Origin: Hyphomicrobiales bacterium | GTDB lineage: Bacteria > Pseudomonadota > Alphaproteobacteria > Rhizobiales > Xanthobacteraceae | Direction of reading: 5' to 3' | Assembly: GCA_017305715.1 (NCBI GenBank) | Contig: JAFKKG010000022.1 | Coordinates: forward strand, 114,557-178,556 | Length of the DNA stretch: 64,000 bases | Shown here: positions 27,966-37,104 of the stretch, one piece after another | Position numbering within the stretch: position 1 is the stretch's first letter | Layout: the number at the start of each line of letters is the position of its first letter | The notes under the pieces: model-generated | What the model was told of the DNA's origin: nothing | Seen by the model: the letters and a program-made list of their open reading frames with translations, nothing else | The model's database searches: none | Position numbers and translations under genes: made by a program

Positions 27966-29254
27966 CCGTACCTCAGCGCGTCAACGGGATCCAGCCGGGC
28001 GGCGCGCCACGACGGGTAGAGCGTCGCCAGAAACGACAGCGACAGCGCCATGATCACGACAGCGGCGGTCTCGCCGATGGCGACCTCGGCCGGAAGCTTC
28101 GAGAGGAAATACAGCTTCTCCGGAAACAAATCGGTGTTGGTGATCCACGACAGCAATTGCCGGATCGCCTCGATGTTGTGCGAGATCAGGATGCCGACAA
28201 GGAAACCGACCAGCGTGCCGACCACACCGATCGACGCCCCCGTAATCAGGAATATCCGCATGATCGAGCCCTGCGAGGCGCCCATGGTGCGCAGGATGGC
28301 GATGTCCTTGCCCTTGTCCGCCACCAGCATGATCAGACCGGAGACGATATTCAGCGCCGCGACCAGCACGATCAGGGTCAGGATCACGAACATCACGTTG
28401 CGCTGGACCTGGAGCGCGTTGAAGAAGGTCGAATTGCGCTGCCGCCAGTCGACCAGGAACACCGGCCTTCCCGCAGCCTCCAGCACGGTCTTGCGGAACG
28501 CGTCGATCTGGTCGGGACTATCCGTGAACACCTCGATCGATGACACGTCATCCCTGCGGTCGAAATAGGCCTGCGCTTCCGGCAGCGGCATCAACACGAG
28601 GCTTGCGTCATATTCCGACATGCCGATCTCGAACACGGCGGCGATCCTGAACGGCTTGATGCGCGGCGCCGTGCCCTTCGACGCCGACGCGCCTTTGGAA
28701 GCCCCCGGGGACGAGATCAGGGTGATGCGGTCGCCGGCATGCAGCGACAATTTATCCGCCAGCCCGCGTCCGATCACGACGCCCTGTCCTTCGTCGAACC
28801 CTTCGAGGGAGCCTTCTTTGAGGTTATCGGCGATCGCGGTAAGATTGTTCAGGTCACTGGCCCGCATGCCGCGCATGAACACGCCGGCGGCGTCGAACGG
28901 TGACGATCCCATCCCCTGCCCGTCGACGACGGGCGCCGCGAGCCGGACACCCTGAATTTGGCTGATCCGCTCGGCAACGTCCTTCCAGTCGGTCAGCGGT
29001 GATTCCAGCGGCTGCACGAACAGATGCCCGTTGAGCCCGAGGATCTTGTCCAGCAGTTCCTTGCGAAAACCATTCATCACGGCCATCACGATGATCAGCG
29101 TGGCGACGCCGAGCATGATGCCGAGGAACGAAAACCCGGCGATAACGGAGATGAAGCCTTCCCTGCGACGCGCCCGCAGGTAACGCCCGGACAACAGCCA
29201 TTCGAACGGCGCAAAAGGCGGGGTGCGGGCTGTCTCGTTCATGGTCTCATCCAT
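27962..29254 (-). CDS. lolC: Lol system permease LolC/E-type, upstream copy
   Basis: The permease is 430 residues with the same layout as the downstream copy: [20 protein letters not shown], periplasmic domain, three C-terminal helices, [12 protein letters not shown]. Differences from its paralogue cluster in the periplasmic domain, including a lysine/serine-rich GASKGASASKGTAPR in place of a shorter loop. The pair could act as a LolC/LolE-like heterodimer with one LolD, or be a recent duplication of a homodimeric LolF-type gene; their high similarity favours the latter. Confidence 0.91.
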   Translation of the reverse strand: MDETMNETARTPPFAPFEWLLSGRYLRARRREGFISVIAGFSFLGIMLGVATLIIVMAVMNGFRKELLDKILGLNGHLFVQPLESPLTDWKDVAERISQIQGVRLAAPVVDGQGMGSSPFDAAGVFMRGMRASDLNNLTAIADNLKEGSLEGFDEGQGVVIGRGLADKLSLHAGDRITLISSPGASKGASASKGTAPRIKPFRIAAVFEIGMSEYDASLVLMPLPEAQAYFDRRDDVSSIEVFTDSPDQIDAFRKTVLEAAGRPVFLVDWRQRNSTFFNALQVQRNVMFVILTLIVLVAALNIVSGLIMLVADKGKDIAILRTMGASQGSIMRIFLITGASIGVVGTLVGFLVGILISHNIEAIRQLLSWITNTDLFPEKLYFLSKLPAEVAIGETAAVVIMALSLSFLATLYPSWRAARLDPVDALRYG

Positions 29255-29347
29255 CTTTCGATAATCCCATGATTCGGGGCCAAATGTGGCCTGGAATGGC
29301 CAGCATACCCGCCGCCCGTGGATAATCTTTGGCCGGCTGTTTTCCGG

Positions 29348-30670
29348 TTATGCCCCGGTTATCCTGGCCACCACTTCCGCCGGGCTGAGATTTTCGCGCG
29401 ACCCGTCGCTGCGGCGCTTGATCTCGAGCTTGCCCTCGGCAAGGCCCTTCGGGCCGACCAGAATCTGCCAGGGGATGCCGATCAGGTCGGCGGCGGCGAA
29501 TTTTGCACCCGCGCGTTGATCGGTATCGTCATAGAGCACGTCGACACCCTTGGCCTCGAGCTCGCGATAAAGCGCCTCGCAGGCGGCATCGGTATCGCTG
29601 GAGCCCTGCTTGAGGTTCATGATCACGGCGGTGAACGGCGCCACCGCCTCCGGCCATTTGATGCCGGCATCGTCATGGCAGGCCTCGATGATGGCGCCGA
29701 CCAGGCGCGACACGCCGACGCCATAGGAGCCGCCATGGATCGGCACATCGACACCATCGGGGCCCGCGACCATCGCCTTCATGACGTCGGAATATTTGGT
29801 GCCGAAATAGAATATCTGGCCGACCTCGATGCCGCGCGTGTTCACCCGCTTGTCGGCAGGCACTTCACGCTCGTAGCGTGCGGCATCATGGACGTCTTCG
29901 GTCGCGGCATAGACCGAGGTCCATTGCTTGATGATCGGCGTCAGATCGCCGTCATAGTCGACCTCATCGCCGGGGATCGGCAGATCGAGCACATCACGGT
30001 CGCAATAGACGCCGGACTCCCCGGTCTCGGCCAGCACGATGAATTCATGGCTGAGATCGCCGCCGATCGGGCCGGTCTCCGCACGCATCGGGATCGCCTT
30101 CAATCCCATCCGTGCAAAGGTGCGCAAATAGGCGACGAACATCCGGTTATAGGACCGCCTTGCGGCGGCCTCGTCGATATCGAACGAATAGGCATCCTTC
30201 ATCAGGAATTCGCGGCCGCGCATCACTCCGAAACGCGGACGCTGCTCGTCGCGGAACTTCCACTGGATGTGGTAGAGGTTGAGCGGCAGGCTCTTGTAGG
30301 ATTTGACATAGGCGCGGAAGATCTCGGTGATCATTTCCTCGTTGGTCGGCCCGTACAGCAGCTCCCGCTTGTGGCGGTCGGCAATCCGCAGCATTTCCGG
30401 GCCATAGGCGTCGTAGCGGCCGCTCTCGCGCCAGAGATCGGCAAGCTGCAGCGTCGGCATCAGCAATTCCAGCGCACCGGCGCGGTCCTGCTCCTCGCGG
30501 ACGATCTGCTCGATCTTCTTCAGCACCCGGAAACCCAGCGGCAGCCAGGCGTAAATGCCGGCCGCTTCCTGCCGCATCATGCCGGCGCGCAGCATCAGGC
30601 GGTGCGAGACGATCTCCGCCTCTTTCGGATTCTCTTTCAGGATAGGCAGAAAAAACCGCGACAATCGCAT
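29348..30670 (-). CDS. proS: Prolyl-tRNA synthetase, short form without editing domain
   Basis: This class II aminoacyl-tRNA synthetase (440 residues) charges tRNA-Pro. Motif 1 is around residues 40-75, and motif 2 is in [28 protein letters not shown] gives motif 3, followed by an anticodon-binding domain with [12 protein letters not shown]. The large editing insert of the roughly 570-residue E. coli enzyme is absent, as in other alphaproteobacteria. It precedes the lolC pair by 93 bases on the same strand. Confidence 0.95.
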   Translation of the reverse strand: MRLSRFFLPILKENPKEAEIVSHRLMLRAGMMRQEAAGIYAWLPLGFRVLKKIEQIVREEQDRAGALELLMPTLQLADLWRESGRYDAYGPEMLRIADRHKRELLYGPTNEEMITEIFRAYVKSYKSLPLNLYHIQWKFRDEQRPRFGVMRGREFLMKDAYSFDIDEAAARRSYNRMFVAYLRTFARMGLKAIPMRAETGPIGGDLSHEFIVLAETGESGVYCDRDVLDLPIPGDEVDYDGDLTPIIKQWTSVYAATEDVHDAARYEREVPADKRVNTRGIEVGQIFYFGTKYSDVMKAMVAGPDGVDVPIHGGSYGVGVSRLVGAIIEACHDDAGIKWPEAVAPFTAVIMNLKQGSSDTDAACEALYRELEAKGVDVLYDDTDQRAGAKFAAADLIGIPWQILVGPKGLAEGKLEIKRRSDGSRENLSPAEVVARITGA

Positions 30671-30963
30671 GGGTCACTCGGGGAATCAGGTGGGCGATAA
30701 GGAAGAATGGCAGTGAAACCGGATCGGATGCGAAAATACAAGGCCGGGGCGCCTTAAAAAGCCGCACGATGCGCGGATTTCCGGCCGTTTGGCCCCGTTC
30801 ATCTTGAGCCTATAATTGCGGCGCGATCAGGCCGGACGGGCCGTCGCCCGCACCACCCCAGGATTGCTTCGCTTCCCTCGCAATGACGGAAGATACACCG
30901 TCGCGTTCTCGCGGCACACTGCGCCCGAGGTTTGCAAGTAATTCTCCGCCCTCTCCAATTAGA

Positions 30964-31370
30964 GGACGCAGGGAATGCCGGATGCGCGCTGCACCCGCGG
31001 TCTCATGTGCAATATGCACAAAAGGTGCGCACATGAGCATACAGGGCAGCGGAGAACATCCGACATTCCCTGCGCGATGGCTTTACGGTTTATGGCGAGC
31101 TCTCCCCGGAGAACGGCTCTTTTGCCTCCGTTGCGCCCTGGAAAGTCGAACGCCTCCAGGTGCTTTGACGCCAGCAACGCGACGTCGGGACCACACGCTT
31201 TTGCCGTACGCTTCGGCCGCGCTCGTCAGGCGACAACCCTTGCGTCCACCGCTCCCCGCCCAACGTCCGTGACGACGGCCGACGCCCTTCTGACCAGGGC
31301 GGGATGGCCAAAGTCGTAACCCTGATTTGCCACTTCGGAAAAGCGAAATATTCTTTATTTTAGGACTTGA
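30964..31370. repeat. Gene-free stretch with a large hairpin; likely dispersed genomic element
   Basis: The 749 bases between proS and the next gene contain no convincing coding sequence. A long imperfect hairpin spans 30967-31074. Its arms are CGCAGGGAATG (30967-30977) with CATTCCCTGCG (31064-31074), CGGATG with CATCCG, and inner CTCATGTGC (31002-31010) with GCACATGAG (31029-31037). The following 300 bases are GC-rich with no frame preference. I recall similar text repeated between genes in Bradyrhizobium genomes, but cannot confirm it here. Just before it, 30861-30892 (GATTGCTTCGCTTCCCTCG and following) looks like another scattered short repeat. Confidence 0.55.
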
Positions 31371-31419
31371 CACGACTTCCGGAAACCAGAAGTGATTTGC
31401 CCGACGCCGGAAGATGCCC

Positions 31420-31956
31420 TCACTTGATCGGGATCGGCGACTCCACATCGACCTTGTCGGTATCAGTGATCGAAATACCCAGGCCAAGCATCCAGTTTCC
31501 GGCCGTGAGCATCGCAATCCTCGCCTGCCAGCCGGCTTCACCGGCCCGCGTGGCCTGGACCGTCGGAAGCCGCCGCCCCGTCCGCACGTCAGTGAGCGTG
31601 ACCGACACGGCCTTGGCGGAGAGCGGCTTCTCTTCCATCGTTTCGAGCTGGATCGTGATATCGACCGGCCCGGCGCGTCCCGGCGACACCGTGACGTTGG
31701 CCATCGCCTTTTCGGTGTGAAGATGCGTGAAGAAATCGTCGTCGCCGGCAACCGCTGGTCCCGCAACGCCCGTCAGCAACACCACGCAGAGCAACCCGGA
31801 GACAAGCAACGTCAGGTGCGAACGGCGCGACCATCGGCGACTACAGCCTTTTCTGTTCCGATTGAATCGGAACAGAGCTCTGGATTCCTGTTTTGACCCG
31901 TTTTCTTGACGCGAACCGGTCCCCATTTCGTCGGAAAACGATCGAACGCGCGCCAC
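31420..31956 (-). CDS. YtkA/CopC-like periplasmic domain protein
   Basis: After a hydrophobic export segment (LTLLVSGLLCVVLLTGVAG, ending AVA) comes a domain of about 100 residues with a beta-sandwich look: AMANVTVSPGRAGPVDITIQ, VSVTLTDVRTGRRLP, GEAGWQARIAML, GNWMLGLGIS. This resembles YtkA-like domains and the end of CopC-CopD proteins. It is last in the copper cluster. The start is unclear: the GTG at 31956 lies in a palindromic repeat that runs into the N-terminal region, and a TTG nearer the export segment is possible. Function is inferred from context. Confidence 0.62.
   Translation of the reverse strand: MARVRSFSDEMGTGSRQENGSKQESRALFRFNRNRKGCSRRWSRRSHLTLLVSGLLCVVLLTGVAGPAVAGDDDFFTHLHTEKAMANVTVSPGRAGPVDITIQLETMEEKPLSAKAVSVTLTDVRTGRRLPTVQATRAGEAGWQARIAMLTAGNWMLGLGISITDTDKVDVESPIPIK
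31891..31945. repeat. Dispersed palindromic intergenic repeat, copy 2
   Basis: CGTTTTC (31899-31905) and GAAAACG (31934-31940) form a hairpin, and the loop contains ACGCGAACCGGT, identical to the core of the element at 1228-1280. Here it overlaps the 5' end of the reading frame at 31420-31956, so the repeat may have replaced or extended the original start region of that gene. Confidence 0.6.
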
Positions 31957-31960
31957 GGCG

Positions 31961-32464
31961 TCACATCTTCTTCATGCCGGAATGATCGTGCCCACCGCCG
32001 GGCGCCTGCGCACCGACGCCCTGCACGTCGAGCGACACCGTGACCTTGCCCGCCTTCTCGAATTCGAGCGTGACTGGCACCTTGTCGCCCTGCTTGAACG
32101 GGCCCTTGAGGTCCATCAGCATCAGATGGAAGCCGCCCGGCGCGAGCTTCACCGTCTTGCCGGGTTCGATCGCCAGTCCCTTGTCGAGCGGCCGCATCGT
32201 CATGACGCCGTTGTTCATCGCCATCTCGTGGACCTCGACCTTGCCCGCGATCTCGCCGCTGCCGCCGACCAGCCGGTCCGGCGCCGTCCCCTTGTTCTCG
32301 ATCGTCAGATAGCCGCCGGCGATCTTTGCGCCGTTCGGCGTGGCCCGGCTCCAGGCCTGGGTAATGACGATATCGCCGGCCGTGGCATCTCCGGCGCGGG
32401 CGGGAACGGTGAACACACTCGCCGCCAAGGCCGCGACAGCGATGAATTGCATAACAGGCTTCAT
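31961..32464 (-). CDS. Periplasmic copper chaperone, PCu(A)C family
   Basis: The product is 167 residues from the ATG at 32464. A signal peptide (MKPVMQFIAVAALAASVFTV, ending ARA) is followed by the PCu(A)C domain. The copper motif H(M)x10Mx21HxM fits as His79, Met90, His113, Met115 (VEVHEM, MTM, GFHLMLM). A His/Met tail (GGGHDHSGMKKM) offers a second metal site. These proteins deliver Cu(I) to cytochrome oxidase. It sits 43 bases after the thioredoxin-like gene. Confidence 0.9.
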   Translation of the reverse strand: MKPVMQFIAVAALAASVFTVPARAGDATAGDIVITQAWSRATPNGAKIAGGYLTIENKGTAPDRLVGGSGEIAGKVEVHEMAMNNGVMTMRPLDKGLAIEPGKTVKLAPGGFHLMLMDLKGPFKQGDKVPVTLEFEKAGKVTVSLDVQGVGAQAPGGGHDHSGMKKM

Positions 32465-32507
32465 GTTGTGTCTTTCGGGTTGTGGAAACAGGATTGGTTT
32501 TTTGTAG

Positions 32508-33005
32508 TCATTTCGCCGCGAATTGTTGCGCGGACCATTGTTCGAGATCCGGTATTTCGGCCGAGCCCTCGATGGTCGTGACGGTGCCGTCCCGCGCAAT
32601 CAGCAGCGTGCGGGGGATGTCGCCCTGCCACGCCGGATCGATCTCGAAACGCAGGCGCTCGACAAAACCGTCGCTGAAGATCCAATTCTCCGCCGGCCAG
32701 AGACCGGACTTTTCAAGCATTCCCCGCGTCGCGCCCGGCAAATCCGGGACGAGGTCCGCGCTGATCGTCACCACGTCGATGTTGGCATGCTCCTTCATGA
32801 ATTTTCCCAGCAGCGGCAGTTCGACCTTGCACGGACCGCAGGTCACGCCCCAGAAATGCACCAGCGTCGGCCGGCCGGCATGCGACCGCAGCAGTTCCTG
32901 CCAACTCCCCCGCACGAACGGCTTGAGCTGGGACGGCTTTTCGGAACCCGGCGCGGGCGCCAGGAAGACCGCGAAAAATATCGCGGCCAGCAAATGGCGT
33001 CTCAT
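32508..33005 (-). CDS. TlpA/ResA-like periplasmic thioredoxin
   Basis: The product is 165 residues: a signal peptide, then a thioredoxin fold with active-site WGVTCGPCK (Cys56, Cys59) and a cis-proline-type GDIPRTLLIARDG. TlpA-like proteins reduce disulfides in copper-site proteins such as Sco and CoxB. The start codon overlaps the stop of the propeller gene (ATGA). Between that gene and PCuAC, a role in keeping copper ligands reduced is likely. Confidence 0.88.
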   Translation of the reverse strand: MRRHLLAAIFFAVFLAPAPGSEKPSQLKPFVRGSWQELLRSHAGRPTLVHFWGVTCGPCKVELPLLGKFMKEHANIDVVTISADLVPDLPGATRGMLEKSGLWPAENWIFSDGFVERLRFEIDPAWQGDIPRTLLIARDGTVTTIEGSAEIPDLEQWSAQQFAAK

Positions 33006-34258
33006 GACTCATCTCCAATCGGCAGCAGGCGATATCCGTCGGCCTTGGTCATCCAGGACAGATAGGTCTTCTGTCCGTCGCTGACCAGCAGCGGATGATC
33101 TGACGTGTCCGACGTCGTGGCGACCACCGAAGGCTTCGACCAGCTCTTGCCGTCATCGCGGGAGGTCATCACGTTGACTGTCGTTTTCTCGCCGTCGAAT
33201 TCCTTCCAGACCATGGTCGTGCCGCGCGGGCCCGCCAGGACATAGGGCCGTGCCGGATTGCGATCGGAGCGGCCGATCGGAAGCGGATCGGAAAAGGTCC
33301 GGCCCTCGTCCTGCGAGCGGGCATAGAACAGGCCCTTGCGCGCCTTGCCATTGGTGAACCAGGCGACGTGATAGGTCCCCGTGGCCGAGATCGAGAGGCT
33401 CGGCCCGTGATGCGGGCATGCGGCGATCTGCCAGTCATCCCTGCTGACGCGGCGGACGTCGCCCGGACTCGCAAGGTCGGAGAACGTCATGATCGCGTGA
33501 TCGCGGACGCCGCCCTCAAAGATATTCCTGAACACGATCACCGGACGGCCGGGGCCGGCGAAGGCGAGACCGAGCCGGCAGCATTCGCAGGTGTTGTCGG
33601 TTGCGAGCCGCGCTTCGGTATAGGTCGCGCCGCCGTCCTTCGACGACGCGAAGAACAGACCGGCGCCGTCATACTTCCTGCCGCTTTCCTTGGCCGGCAC
33701 GCGGTTGCGCTTGTCGAGCCAGGCCGCAAACACCGAGCCGTCAGCGTCGAGGCCGAGCGCTTCGAAGCGCTGGCTCTCGTTGTTGGACGTCAGGGGTCGC
33801 AACGCCGCAAAGCTCCGGCCGCCGTCGGCCGATCGCGTGTACAGCGCCTGGCCGTTAAAGGCCTTGTCGCGGAAGATCGCAAACGCCAGTGCGATGCCGC
33901 CGTTCTTTTCGACCACGATCTTCGGCCGTGCGTCCGGCCCCCAATCGAGGTTGAGTTTTTCCCTGGTCACCTGAACCGGGTTGGAAAAGCTGCGGCCGGC
34001 ATCCTTCGAGCTTGCGACGGATATCTGGCCGCCGGCCATCCAGGTCAGCCACAGCGTCCCATCCGGACCGAAGGCCGGCGTGACCTTCGAGGCGCACCGC
34101 AACACCGTTTCATCGCACGCTGCTTCCGAGGCGTGCTGATGACTCATTTGCGCGCTAGCCGCCGTTTGCCCCAGCAAGACGCCAAGCGCCAAGGCGATGG
34201 TCCCGAGCAGGCTTTTGCGAACCATGGCCTGCATCCCCGTGCGGGTTTCGTCGGTCAT
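33002..34258 (-). CDS. Asp-box (sialidase-fold) beta-propeller, exported
   Basis: This exported protein (418 residues; ATG at 34258 overlapping the TonB receptor stop as ATGA) has a membrane/signal helix at about 15-36. At least five Asp-box motifs follow: SKDAGRSF near 84, SADGGRSF near 143, SKDGGATY near 206, SQDEGRTF near 315, and SRDDGKSW later. That means a six-bladed sialidase-like propeller. No sialidase catalytic set is obvious. Unusual Cys/His groups, CECC at 224-227 and CPHH at 281-284, plus MSHQHASEAAC after the signal, suggest metal binding. Its place between a TonB receptor and copper proteins supports that. Confidence 0.8.
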   Translation of the reverse strand: MTDETRTGMQAMVRKSLLGTIALALGVLLGQTAASAQMSHQHASEAACDETVLRCASKVTPAFGPDGTLWLTWMAGGQISVASSKDAGRSFSNPVQVTREKLNLDWGPDARPKIVVEKNGGIALAFAIFRDKAFNGQALYTRSADGGRSFAALRPLTSNNESQRFEALGLDADGSVFAAWLDKRNRVPAKESGRKYDGAGLFFASSKDGGATYTEARLATDNTCECCRLGLAFAGPGRPVIVFRNIFEGGVRDHAIMTFSDLASPGDVRRVSRDDWQIAACPHHGPSLSISATGTYHVAWFTNGKARKGLFYARSQDEGRTFSDPLPIGRSDRNPARPYVLAGPRGTTMVWKEFDGEKTTVNVMTSRDDGKSWSKPSVVATTSDTSDHPLLVSDGQKTYLSWMTKADGYRLLPIGDES

Positions 34259-36636
34259 CGGAACGCCACCTTCATGCCCGCCACAAACGCCCGCGGTGAA
34301 CCGGCATAGATCGAACCCGTGGTATTCGCCAGTACGCTCGCGGGATTTTGAACGCCTGCTCCCGTAACCGTGTTTCCGATGTTGTTCGCGGACGCGACAT
34401 AGGTGCGGTCGAACACGTTGCGGACTTCGAGATAGAGGCTCAACGCCTTGAAATAATCCGACGTCAAATCCGTCTTGTAATGCACGTTGAGATTGACCAG
34501 TTCGTAACCGGGCGCCTTCAGCAGATTGGCGTTGTCCATGTAGAACGAGTCCTTCCACTGCAGCTCGACGAACGCCCCGAGGCCCGCAAGCGGCCCGGCC
34601 ACGTGGTCGTAGCCGAGACGCGCCGTGAGTTCGTTGGGCGAGATGCCGGGAATCTTGTTGCCGGCCCGGTTGAAACTGAAGGTCGCGCCGTTGACGATGT
34701 TCTCTGTGTATTCGGTATAGACCTCATCGAGATAGGTGTAGGCCGCCGTCAATCGCCAGCCCGGATAGAACTTCCAGTCGGCGGCGAGTTCCACGCCGCG
34801 ATGCTCCGACCGCGGCGCGTTGAACGTGAAACTCGCATTGGGCGCGCCGACCTGGGTGGCCTGCGTCACCAACTCGTCCTTGAAGAATTCGTAGAATCCG
34901 GTTGCGCTGACCTTCAGCGCATTGTTCGGCGTCCAGTCGAAGCCAAGGTCATAGCCGAGGTTCTTCTGGGTCTTGAGCTGCGTGTTGTTGCCGTTCTGAC
35001 CGCTGGAGATGACGAACAGGTTTCCGACCTGCGGCGTGCCGTAGCCGGTGGCGACGCGCGCCCGGAACAGCCACTCGGCGTTCAATTTGTAGAGCAGCGC
35101 CAGTTCGGGCGCGGTGTTCTGGAACTGACGATCAGCGGTGGTCGGCGGCGGGATCGTCGCGATGGGAACATTGGGCGTGTTGTAGTTGTAGACGGTATTG
35201 ATGCCCCTGAGTTTGGTTGTTTCCCAGCCGATCCCGGCAATCGCCGTCAGGTTCGGATTGAGCTTGAGCTCCTCGCGCGCCCGAACCCCGTAGTTCGAGG
35301 TATCGCTGAAGGTGTTGCTCTGGAGCAGGCCGAGCGTCGCATTGCCGCCCGGCATCACATTGCGGGTGTCGCTCGATGCGACCAGCGTGTTGTAGAAGCC
35401 ACCGAAATAGGTGGTGGAATCCATCCCGAAGATTTCACCGCGCTTGGTGACGTCGCTCATGTAATTGTAGGACGGAAAATCGCCGATGGCGCTGGTGGCG
35501 CCGGTCGGCTGGCTGATGTTGCGGTCGTCGAACACGAACTGGTTTCGCCAGGTCGTCGTGTTGTCGAAATCGTGCTCCCAGCGGCCGCCGACGATCGTGC
35601 GCCGGTCGTCGCGTCCGAGCCCGGCCTGCACCGCGGTGAGGGAACTCCTTGCGCCGTTGAAGCCGTTGTTGAACAGCGGCACCGATCCGCAGCCGACGAC
35701 GCCGGCGGCCTCGCAGCCCTGCTGGAACGGATTTTGGTAGTACTGATTGAGCGACAGCCGGATCGGGAGCCTTGCGTCCAGATTGTTGTTGATGAGCTTG
35801 ACCGTGAACCGGTCGTCGGGGGTTGCCTGCAAGGTGGCGAGGAAGTTCACGGTCTGGGTATTGAACCAGCTGTTCTGGATGAACCCGTCGCCGCGGGCGT
35901 CGCTGGCAAACAGCGAGGCTTCGAAATTGCCGACTTTTTGACCCGCCGCGAGGTAATTGTTCAGATAGCCAAAACTGCCGCCGTCGACGCCATATTCGAT
36001 GCCATTGATGGTGCCGCCCGGGCGGGTGCGGAAATTCAGCGCGCCGCCGGTCGCATAATTGCCGAACAGCGCCGACGACGGGCCCCGGATCACGTCGATC
36101 GCACCATAGGCCCGCGGATCGATCAGATCGCTGCGGGAAAGCCCGTCCGGCTGGGTGACCGGGAAGCCGTCGTCAAAGATCACGAGATTGCGGATGCCGA
36201 AGCCGTTGCGGGCATTGGAACCGCGGATCGAGATGCCGAAATCGCGCGGCCCGTTGCCCTGCTTCACCGAGATGCCGGGGCTGTCGCGCAGCACGTCGCC
36301 CACCGAGAAGGATGGCCGGTTGTCGAACTGGTTGCGATCGACCGTGGTCTGGATCTGGCCGTTCGGCGCCTGGTACAGGTTCGCGCGCGCCTCACCCGGC
36401 GTCGCGCGCGCGGCCTGCGACACGGCCGGCGTCGCAACGATGACGCTGGGCCGTGCCCGCGTCGCCGCCGAACGATTGCCCGGCCGCCGGGCCACGGGTT
36501 TTGCAGCCGCCGCACGCGGTGCGTCGACGGTTACCGGCGGTAACGAGGTTTGGGCGCTGGCGCTCGAAGACGCGGCGGAAAGCGCGCCGCAAAGCACAAG
36601 CAGGCTCGCGCCGCCGAGAGCACGATGAATAAGCAT
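34255..36636 (-). CDS. TonB-dependent outer-membrane receptor
   Basis: The product is 793 residues from the ATG at 36636: signal peptide ending SASAQ, an Ala/Pro/Arg-rich linker (about 30-90), and a plug domain (FSVGDVLRDSPGISVKQ, ISIRGSNARNGFGIRNL, DVIRGPSSALFGNYATGGAL). A 22-strand barrel follows, ending GMKVAFR. No separate TonB box is obvious. Ligand specificity cannot be read from sequence; the four coupled downstream genes point to copper or a copper chelate. It is the second gene after DUF2946. Confidence 0.9.
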   Translation of the reverse strand: MLIHRALGGASLLVLCGALSAASSSASAQTSLPPVTVDAPRAAAAKPVARRPGNRSAATRARPSVIVATPAVSQAARATPGEARANLYQAPNGQIQTTVDRNQFDNRPSFSVGDVLRDSPGISVKQGNGPRDFGISIRGSNARNGFGIRNLVIFDDGFPVTQPDGLSRSDLIDPRAYGAIDVIRGPSSALFGNYATGGALNFRTRPGGTINGIEYGVDGGSFGYLNNYLAAGQKVGNFEASLFASDARGDGFIQNSWFNTQTVNFLATLQATPDDRFTVKLINNNLDARLPIRLSLNQYYQNPFQQGCEAAGVVGCGSVPLFNNGFNGARSSLTAVQAGLGRDDRRTIVGGRWEHDFDNTTTWRNQFVFDDRNISQPTGATSAIGDFPSYNYMSDVTKRGEIFGMDSTTYFGGFYNTLVASSDTRNVMPGGNATLGLLQSNTFSDTSNYGVRAREELKLNPNLTAIAGIGWETTKLRGINTVYNYNTPNVPIATIPPPTTADRQFQNTAPELALLYKLNAEWLFRARVATGYGTPQVGNLFVISSGQNGNNTQLKTQKNLGYDLGFDWTPNNALKVSATGFYEFFKDELVTQATQVGAPNASFTFNAPRSEHRGVELAADWKFYPGWRLTAAYTYLDEVYTEYTENIVNGATFSFNRAGNKIPGISPNELTARLGYDHVAGPLAGLGAFVELQWKDSFYMDNANLLKAPGYELVNLNVHYKTDLTSDYFKALSLYLEVRNVFDRTYVASANNIGNTVTGAGVQNPASVLANTTGSIYAGSPRAFVAGMKVAFR

Positions 36637-36729
36637 CGGATATTCCTGACACCGGCTCTCCGGCCGGATTAATGAACTGCGCAAATCGGCGCGGCCGAGG
36701 CCGCACCGATCGTTCGAGGGTTCGAAAGG

Positions 36730-37104
36730 TCAGGAAATGGACGGTGGGGCGCGCGCTTGCGCGTGAGAGCCCGCGCGGGAGCCGAATCGTTCGGGCGTAT
36801 AGGCGACCCAAACCACACTGGATTGCTGCCGCGCGAAGGCGACGGCCTCAGCGGTTTGCGGGACGTCGACCGGTGCCCCGGTATGCAGCACGCTGCAGAC
36901 CGAACAGCAGCCATCATGGGCGCGATGCCCGGCTGGATCGGATTGTCCGGGGGCAGCGTCGGCATTGCCGTGACAGATCACGGCCGCGGCGAGCGGATCG
37001 GAGGCGGCGATGCTGGCGGCCCAGCACGCGCCGATCGGTGCAAAAATCTGCACCACAAGGGCGATCAGGACGATCGGTAGGAAATTTCTCAGCCGCTTGC
37101 GCAT
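36730..37104 (-). CDS. DUF2946 family protein
   Basis: The product is 124 residues. An N-terminal membrane/signal helix (FLPIVLIALVVQIFAPIGA) is followed by a Cys/His group AVICHGNA ... HRAHDGCCSVC. The pattern of a His-containing stretch and CCxxC is characteristic of DUF2946, a family often found next to TonB receptors and copper genes. It is the first gene of this minus-strand operon, 93 bases before the receptor. Probably periplasmic metal binding; function not established. Confidence 0.78.
   Translation of the reverse strand: MRKRLRNFLPIVLIALVVQIFAPIGACWAASIAASDPLAAAVICHGNADAAPGQSDPAGHRAHDGCCSVCSVLHTGAPVDVPQTAEAVAFARQQSSVVWVAYTPERFGSRAGSHAQARAPPSIS

Noticed and set aside
31083-31766. 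Long minus-strand frames across the repeat and the YtkA-like gene
   Set aside because: Arg/Ser-rich low-complexity translation that crosses a repeat and a better-supported gene in another frame.
34348-36543. A 731-codon plus-strand frame opposite the TonB receptor
   Set aside because: Antisense shadow; the receptor on the minus strand has clear plug and barrel features.
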